This document shows positions 40,450 to 44,199 of a DNA stretch of 44,199 nucleotides, one piece after another (the stretch's first letter is position 1; each line of letters begins with the position of its first letter). A program made the position numbers and the translations under genes. The DNA is from an uncultured Thiogranum sp. (lineage in GTDB: Bacteria > Pseudomonadota > Gammaproteobacteria > DSM-19610): positions 1 through 44,199 of the forward strand of contig CAJXFW010000005.1 of assembly GCA_913053655.1 (NCBI GenBank). The letters are read 5' to 3'. The notes under the pieces are model-generated. The model was not told where the DNA came from. It was given only the letters and a program-made list of their open reading frames with translations, and did not search any database.

Positions 40450-41697
40450 ATGTTTCGACCTTTAGCCTTGTATATCGGTCTGCGCTATACCGGCGCAAAA
40501 CGCCGTAACCACTTCATTTCATTCATTTCACTGATCTCTATAGTCGGCATAGGTCTGGGTGTAGCTGCGCTGATCACGGTGCTATCTGTCATGAACGGCT
40601 TCGAACAGGAGCTGCGCACCCGTATTCTGGGCATGGCCTCACACGCCACTATCAGCGGCTATCAGCAACCGCTGGCCGACTGGCAGCAGGCTGCCGATCT
40701 GGCCATGAAAAATCCCCAGGTGGTCGGGGTAGCGCCCTACGTCCAGGGGGAGATCATGCTCACCAAAGGGAAAAAAGTCAGCGGAGCACTGGTGCGGGGT
40801 ATTGTGCCGGCCCTGGAACCCGAAGTGTCCACCGTCGGCGAGCATATGCGCGCCGGCCGGCTGCAAGACCTGCAACCCGGTGAATACCGGATTATCCTGG
40901 GTGCCGAGCTGGCCTACAGTCTTGGCGCGCGGGTGGGTGACCAGGTCACCATGGTAACGCCGCAAGCCAATTTCAGCCCGGCCGGGGTGCTGCCACGCCT
41001 GCGCCGCTTCCGCGTGAGCGGTATTTTCGACGTCGGCATGTATGAGTATGACCGTGGTGTTTCACTGATAAACATGGAAGATGCCGCGCGCCTGTTCCAG
41101 CTTGATGACGCGGTGACCGGGATACGTCTGCGACTGAAGGACCTGTTTCAGGCGCCGCGGGTGGCACGCGAACTGGCGGCAAAGCTCGACGATGGACTGA
41201 GGGTGGAAGACTGGACCCGTCAGCACGCTAATTTCTTCCGCGCCGTGCAGACCGAGAAGCGGGTCATGTTCGTCATCCTCACCCTGATTGTTGCCGTAGC
41301 GGCCTTCAATATTGTCTCCACGCTGGTGATGGTAGTGACCGACAAGCGTGCCGACATCGCCATCCTGCGTACCCTGGGTGCGACACCCGGAGTCATATTG
41401 CGTATCTTCATGGTTCAGGGTGCACTGATCGGCTTGCTGGGAACAGCGCTGGGTATTTTAGGCGGTATAACGTTGGCACTTAACGTGGAAACCATCGTGC
41501 CCGCTATCGAAAAGGCATTTAATACCCGCTTCATGCCTGCGGATGTGTATTACATCAGCGAACTGCCGTCAAAGCTGAACTGGCCCGATGTCTGGCAGAT
41601 TGGTGTAGTCGCATTCCTGCTGAGCCTGCTGGCCACGCTGTATCCGGCCTGGCGTGCCTCCCGAACACAACCTGCCGAGGCACTGCGTTATGAGTAA
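40450..41697 (+). CDS. lolC: lipoprotein-releasing ABC permease (LolC/LolF-like)
   Basis: The 415-residue permease has four membrane helices: the N-terminal one ([23 protein letters not shown]) and three C-terminal ones around the FtsX-type domain. It begins with the typical [17 protein letters not shown]. The periplasmic domain contains [19 protein letters not shown], which resembles the LolC 'hook' region that docks LolA. The protein pulls outer-membrane lipoproteins from the inner membrane with LolD. Only one permease gene lies here, which fits either LolC with lolE elsewhere or a LolF-type single permease. Confidence 0.92.
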   Translation: MFRPLALYIGLRYTGAKRRNHFISFISLISIVGIGLGVAALITVLSVMNGFEQELRTRILGMASHATISGYQQPLADWQQAADLAMKNPQVVGVAPYVQGEIMLTKGKKVSGALVRGIVPALEPEVSTVGEHMRAGRLQDLQPGEYRIILGAELAYSLGARVGDQVTMVTPQANFSPAGVLPRLRRFRVSGIFDVGMYEYDRGVSLINMEDAARLFQLDDAVTGIRLRLKDLFQAPRVARELAAKLDDGLRVEDWTRQHANFFRAVQTEKRVMFVILTLIVAVAAFNIVSTLVMVVTDKRADIAILRTLGATPGVILRIFMVQGALIGLLGTALGILGGITLALNVETIVPAIEKAFNTRFMPADVYYISELPSKLNWPDVWQIGVVAFLLSLLATLYPAWRASRTQPAEALRYE

Positions 41698-42379
41698 GCC
41701 GCAGCCGGTGCTGTCCTGTTCGCAGCTGACGCGATCATTCGTGGAGGGAGACCTCAATGTCAGTGTGCTGAGAAACGTAACGCTGACAGTAGATGCCGGT
41801 CAGCAGATCGGTATTGTTGGTAGTTCCGGTAGTGGCAAGAGTACCCTGTTACATCTACTAGGCGGGCTGGACAAGCCGACCTCCGGCGAAGTGCAGCTGG
41901 CCGGTCATCGCTTCAGTACGCTAAGCGAGGCGAAACGCAGTCTATTGCGCAACCGACACCTGGGTTTTGTCTACCAGTTCCATCACCTGCTTCCTGAATT
42001 CACCGCGCTGGAAAATGTAGCCATGCCGCTGGTGATTCGTGGCGACACGATCGGTGCGGCACGGCAACAGGCAAGGGACATACTGGAAAGGGTCGGGCTG
42101 GAGCAACGTCTGGCGCATAAACCGTCAGAACTGTCGGGCGGAGAACGTCAACGTGCCGCCGTGGCCCGTGCGCTGGTCACCCAACCGGACTGCGTACTGG
42201 CGGATGAGCCTACCGGCAACCTGGACCGCCACAATGCTGAGCAGGTGTACCAATTGATGCTGGAATTGAACAGGGATTTGAATACCAGCTTCGTAGTTGT
42301 CACCCACGATCCTGACATGGCCGCACGCATGGATAGCGTCTGGCACCTGGAAGATGGCAGGCTGGGGCCTGCCGGGTAG
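41690..42379 (+). CDS. lolD: lipoprotein-releasing ABC ATPase LolD
   Basis: This 229-residue ATPase has Walker [11 protein letters not shown]-loop [10 protein letters not shown], signature [12 protein letters not shown], Walker [12 protein letters not shown] and the switch His in VVTHD. It drives lipoprotein release with the permease. ATG 41690 overlaps the permease stop by eight bases (ATGAGTAA), so translation is coupled. A hairpin with GGCAGGC / GCCTGCC lies at the 3' end. Confidence 0.95.
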   Translation: MSKPQPVLSCSQLTRSFVEGDLNVSVLRNVTLTVDAGQQIGIVGSSGSGKSTLLHLLGGLDKPTSGEVQLAGHRFSTLSEAKRSLLRNRHLGFVYQFHHLLPEFTALENVAMPLVIRGDTIGAARQQARDILERVGLEQRLAHKPSELSGGERQRAAVARALVTQPDCVLADEPTGNLDRHNAEQVYQLMLELNRDLNTSFVVVTHDPDMAARMDSVWHLEDGRLGPAG

Positions 42380-42477
42380 CCCCAGGGCATCGGCGATCCG
42401 ATATTCCAGCACATATCGTCGATAGGTCCGGTATTGATTACCGTAACAATAATCCAACCTTCGAAGCCTCGGATGGT

Positions 42478-42705
42478 TCACGAAATTTGCCTGAATTGCC
42501 AGTCAGTCAGTTTCTCGCTTCTGCCTTTCTCTTTGAGATAGCGTTCGATATCGTCCGCAGTGAGCGTAGAGAGACGACGCCCGGACTGTGCCTTGATAAA
42601 TGCCTCGGCATGACGGACATACCAGCGGCGTGCGCCTTCCGGTACGTTGTAAGCGTTTGTTTTTAAGATATACTTATCCCGGAAACGGGAGGCCGCATCG
42701 TCCAT
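42478..42705 (-). pseudogene. truncated integron-type integrase (N-terminal core-binding domain)
   Basis: ATG 42705 follows AGGAG by eight bases. The 75 residues start MDDAASRFRDKYILKTNAYN and contain EGARRWYVRHAEAFIKAQSG, RLSTLTADDIERYLKEKGR and LTDWQFRQI before a stop. The 'RWYVRHAE.fIka..GrRL' pattern is typical of the SAM-like N-terminal domain of integron integrases in gammaproteobacteria. The catalytic Arg/His/Tyr domain is absent. It reads away from the cassette region, as an intI gene does. Confidence 0.75.
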
Positions 42706-42837
42706 GATATAAACTCCTGGCAAAGCAATGATCATCCTTGATCAGCGTGAGAGTTTTATGGGAGAGTGGGGCAATGTCAAATAGAATTACATATGGTTCT
42801 GTCTATCCTGGATACACGGTCTTCCGTATATGTAACT

Positions 42838-42844
42838 GTTAGCT
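42838..42844 (+). other. attI-like core site
   Basis: GTTAGCT matches the integron core consensus GTTRRRY with one mismatch. It lies in the 180-base gap between the truncated integrase (minus) and the first cassette gene (plus), exactly where attI is expected. The assignment is by position and resemblance and is not proven. Confidence 0.4.
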
Positions 42845-42885
42845 GCTAAATAACGTGTAGGGAAACCCCAAAAAGGAATAGGAAA

Positions 42886-43521
42886 ATGAAGAAATCAATC
42901 GTAATCATGTCAATTGCCTTGCTCTCGGTTGTGAATATTGTTGTGGCTGATACTGCATCGGGGGTGAAATACGACATCATCAAAGAGACGCCAAACACTA
43001 AATTGAGCAAAGATAATTTAGAAATAAGGCTGAGCAAAAGGACTGACGAGCGCGTCCTTAAAGAAATTGCCTCGGCACTAAGAAAAAACAGGAAACAATA
43101 TGACAGGCTTTGGATATTTTACTTCTTAAAGGATATGCCCACGGATACGGGCGCCTGGGCTATAACGCACTACACGCCAAATTTAGAGGTAAGCATTCTT
43201 GGCGCTACAGAGGCAGAGGATAAGGCCCTTGATGCAGTTTCAGTCAACGGTGAAGTGGTTATTGGTAAATGGAGGGATACCCGACCAATGGGGGAAAACA
43301 CAATGATTATTTTTAAGAAGGCCGGAAAGCTGATGCTGAAAACCGCCTTTAAGGATGGTAGTTCTATGGAAGAGGAACTCAGGGAAAAGAAGGAGGCTGG
43401 GAAGGTCAGATACGACTATACAGAATCAAATCACGGAGAATATTTCGTGTTGGAAAATAATAAAAACCTGGGCATGTACGGGCGTGATGGCAAGTTCGGA
43501 GAAGCAAAGCATGTTAAGTAG
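42886..43521 (+). CDS. cassette gene: secreted protein of unknown function
   Basis: The 211-residue protein has a signal peptide (IVIMSIALLSVVNIVVA). The mature part contains LSKRTDERVLKEIASALRKN, DRLWIFYFLKDMP, WAITHYTPNLEVSILGATEA and near the end the pattern ESNHGEYFVLENNKNLGMYG. Proteins with this combination occur as hypothetical secreted proteins in various proteobacteria. It may sense or bind an envelope component, but no role can be given. The gene is AT-rich, has an AAGGAATAGG site in front, and lies between an attI-like core and an attC-like palindrome, so it is probably the first integron cassette. Confidence 0.75.
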   Translation: MKKSIVIMSIALLSVVNIVVADTASGVKYDIIKETPNTKLSKDNLEIRLSKRTDERVLKEIASALRKNRKQYDRLWIFYFLKDMPTDTGAWAITHYTPNLEVSILGATEAEDKALDAVSVNGEVVIGKWRDTRPMGENTMIIFKKAGKLMLKTAFKDGSSMEEELREKKEAGKVRYDYTESNHGEYFVLENNKNLGMYGRDGKFGEAKHVK

Positions 43522-43538
43522 TATTTTGCCAGTACAGC

Positions 43539-43631
43539 AGCTAACCATCGCGTCAACTCGGACTGGCTAACCCGCCGCTCCTCGTTTCTCGTCGCTCTGG
43601 GTCAGCCAGCCGGTTACGCAAATCGTTATAC
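43539..43631 (+). other. attC-like recombination site of cassette 1
   Basis: This 93-base imperfect palindrome follows the gene by 17 bases. The outer parts are AGCTAACCATCGCGTCAAC (from 43539) against the complement of GGTTACGCAAATCGTTATAC (to 43631). The inner stem is GACTGGCTAACCC (43561-43573) against GGGTCAGCCAGCC (43599-43611), with 11 of 13 positions paired. The right end GTTATAC approaches the core GTTRRRY and the left end the complementary RYYYAAC. Arms with interruptions and a variable loop are the architecture of attC sites. Confidence 0.72.
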
Positions 43632-43645
43632 CGCTCGGAAAGAGA

Positions 43646-43671
43646 GCAGGCTCCTGTGAAAGCGAGCCTGC
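43646..43671 (-). terminator. probable terminator of the SymE-like gene
   Basis: A perfect eight-base stem GCAGGCTC / GAGCCTGC with a 10-base loop lies 23 bases after the SymE stop in its reading direction. On the minus strand it is followed by TCTCTTTCC, a moderate T-rich tract. It is probably a terminator of the reverse-oriented cassette. Confidence 0.6.
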
Positions 43672-43693
43672 GAATTTAAATTATGCTGGGGTG

Positions 43694-43882
43694 CTAATGA
43701 ATAGGTGTAATGATCAGTCGCTTTTTCTTCACCTGAATACGGACAGGCATTCCAATGTCGAATCCAGCACTCTTAATCCAGTATCCTTTTAATCTAATCC
43801 AAGGCACAGGTGGCCCTGGGAATGGTCGTTTGAGTTGATAGGAATGGTAGTTTTTAGAAACGGTAAGCTTTCTATCTTTCAT
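43694..43882 (-). CDS. SymE-family toxin-like protein
   Basis: This 62-residue protein shows the SymE pattern: RKLTVSKNY, then PVPWIRLKGYWIKSAGF, then DIGMPVRIQVKKKRLIITP. SymE is an AbrB-fold toxin of type I systems that slows translation and is normally held down by an antisense RNA. ATG 43882 is preferred because AAGGAG precedes it by six bases; an ATG eight codons earlier is less likely. It is in reverse orientation to the cassette-1 gene. An antisense RNA for it cannot be identified by eye, but the plus strand across its 5' region would be the place. Confidence 0.8.
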   Translation of the reverse strand: MKDRKLTVSKNYHSYQLKRPFPGPPVPWIRLKGYWIKSAGFDIGMPVRIQVKKKRLIITPIH

Positions 43883-44093
43883 TGCAGCTCCTTTTGCAAT
43901 TTTCACGTTGCATTACAGACCCAATAATTTGGGTGGCCAGGAGGGTGAAAACAGCAAAAGGCACTGCCCGGGGTATTTCCCTTTCGGGTATTGTATTTCC
44001 CCAGCCTCCCGACCATAAAGTGAACAGATTACAGGCACAAAAAAACCGCCATTGGTTCAGGTCGCGGTTTTGTCCGCCTTTTGGAGTTTTCAC
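43872..44093 (-). CDS. small Ash/Icd-like ORF overlapping symE start
   Basis: A minus-strand frame starts at GTG 44093 (TTG 44126 is the alternative). It reads VKTPKGGQNRDLNQWRFF, then GGWGNTIPEREIPRAVPFAV and LLATQIIGSVMQRENCKRS, and ends 11 bases inside symE. The strings 'PKGGQNRDL...RFF' and 'RAVPFAvF.LLA.q...SVMQRE' are recurrent in small ORFs annotated as phage P4 Ash-like or Icd-like host division inhibitors. It may instead be a conserved noncoding leader read as protein. I place moderate trust in the coding nature. Confidence 0.4.
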   Translation of the reverse strand: MKTPKGGQNRDLNQWRFFCACNLFTLWSGGWGNTIPEREIPRAVPFAVFTLLATQIIGSVMQRENCKRSCNER

Positions 44094-44157
44094 GCTCCGT
44101 AGAAAGGAGCATAGTAGTAACAGCAAGGGAGTGTCAAGGCAGGTTAATGATGTCGCG

Positions 44158-44199
44158 GTATAACAATGCGCTCGTTCGGACGTTCACTACGCTGCGCTT
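44158..44199 (+). other. left half of a second attC-like site at the window end
   Basis: GTATAACAATGCGCTCGTTC with GGACG following (44158-44182) has the form of the left end of attC sites: RYYYAAC core, AA, a GCGCTC stretch and GGACG as in Vibrio and Xanthomonas repeats. The right half is outside the window. It would close cassette 2, which carries the SymE-like gene. Confidence 0.6.

Noticed and set aside
42125-42481. 118-residue minus-strand frame between lolD and the truncated integrase
   Set aside because: Most of it is antisense to lolD. The first 30 residues lie in noncoding DNA and did not continue the integrase in any frame.
44042-44071. AAAACCGC / GCGGTTTT inverted repeat as a terminator
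   Set aside because: The stem is plausible, but the 14-base loop is long and the site lies within the Ash-like frame upstream of symE. It may be an RNA structure element, but I cannot assign a role.

Overview
The window looks like chromosomal DNA of a gammaproteobacterium. Mfd next to CsiV, an Hpt/S-methylthioinosine phosphorylase pair, LolC/LolD and a complete aryl-polyene cluster all fit that class. A DsrE2-type protein hints at sulfur metabolism, but the species cannot be named from sequence alone. Most of the window is dense and has moderate to high GC. Two stretches (about 3.1-5.3 kb and 42.7-44.2 kb) are visibly AT-richer and carry remnants and mobile signals.

Layout. (1) 0-6.4 kb: an envelope-gene island with a PagL-like lipid A deacylase, a lipoprotein lipase-like hydrolase and several small lipoproteins. 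Two of the lipoproteins have broken relatives in the same island. It also holds a MITE, a truncated integrase/transposase N-terminus and a detached copy of part of the lipase gene. (2) 6.9-25.3 kb: an aryl-polyene (APE) biosynthesis locus. Eighteen genes in a nearly gapless minus-strand operon run from a chain-length-factor-like ketosynthase (25273) to a methyltransferase (8853). They include an ammonia-lyase that should supply the cinnamoyl/coumaroyl starter, a ligase-dehydratase fusion, two ACPs, ketosynthases, a ketoreductase, a dehydratase, a thioesterase, a glycosyltransferase-acyltransferase fusion, and an MMPL exporter with a LolA-like protein and a DUF3261 lipoprotein. Past a convergent cupredoxin gene lies a flavin-dependent halogenase-like gene with all its signature motifs. 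The product is therefore predicted to be a membrane-anchored aryl-polyene pigment that may be halogenated.

(3) 25.6-32.6 kb: purine salvage (Hpt, MTIP), REP palindromes, an ABM-like protein with a very clear sigma-70 promoter, CsiV, Mfd and a DsrE2-like protein. (4) 32.6-38.5 kb: a TetR regulator with a perfect 11+3+11 palindrome in the divergent promoter it shares with dsrE2, then an RND/MMPL exporter and its outer-membrane LolA-like partner, a Sel1-repeat protein and a secreted DsrE-like protein. (5) 38.6-40.4 kb: a divergent DAHP-synthase-like gene downstream of the scar of a deleted agmatine-to-putrescine operon (start of aguA, end of an aguB-like nitrilase), plus another REP. (6) 40.4-42.4 kb: lolC/F-like and lolD without lolE.

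(7) 42.4-44.2 kb: what appears to be a small, decayed chromosomal integron. It has a truncated integron-type integrase facing away from an attI-like interval, an AT-rich cassette gene reading outward, a 93-bp attC-like imperfect palindrome, a second cassette encoding a SymE-like toxin in reverse orientation behind an Ash/Icd-like small ORF, and the left half of a second attC at the window edge.

Three separate systems here concern lipid or lipoprotein traffic through LolA-like folds: the APE MMPL/LolA pair, the TetR-linked RND/LolA pair, and LolC/LolD.
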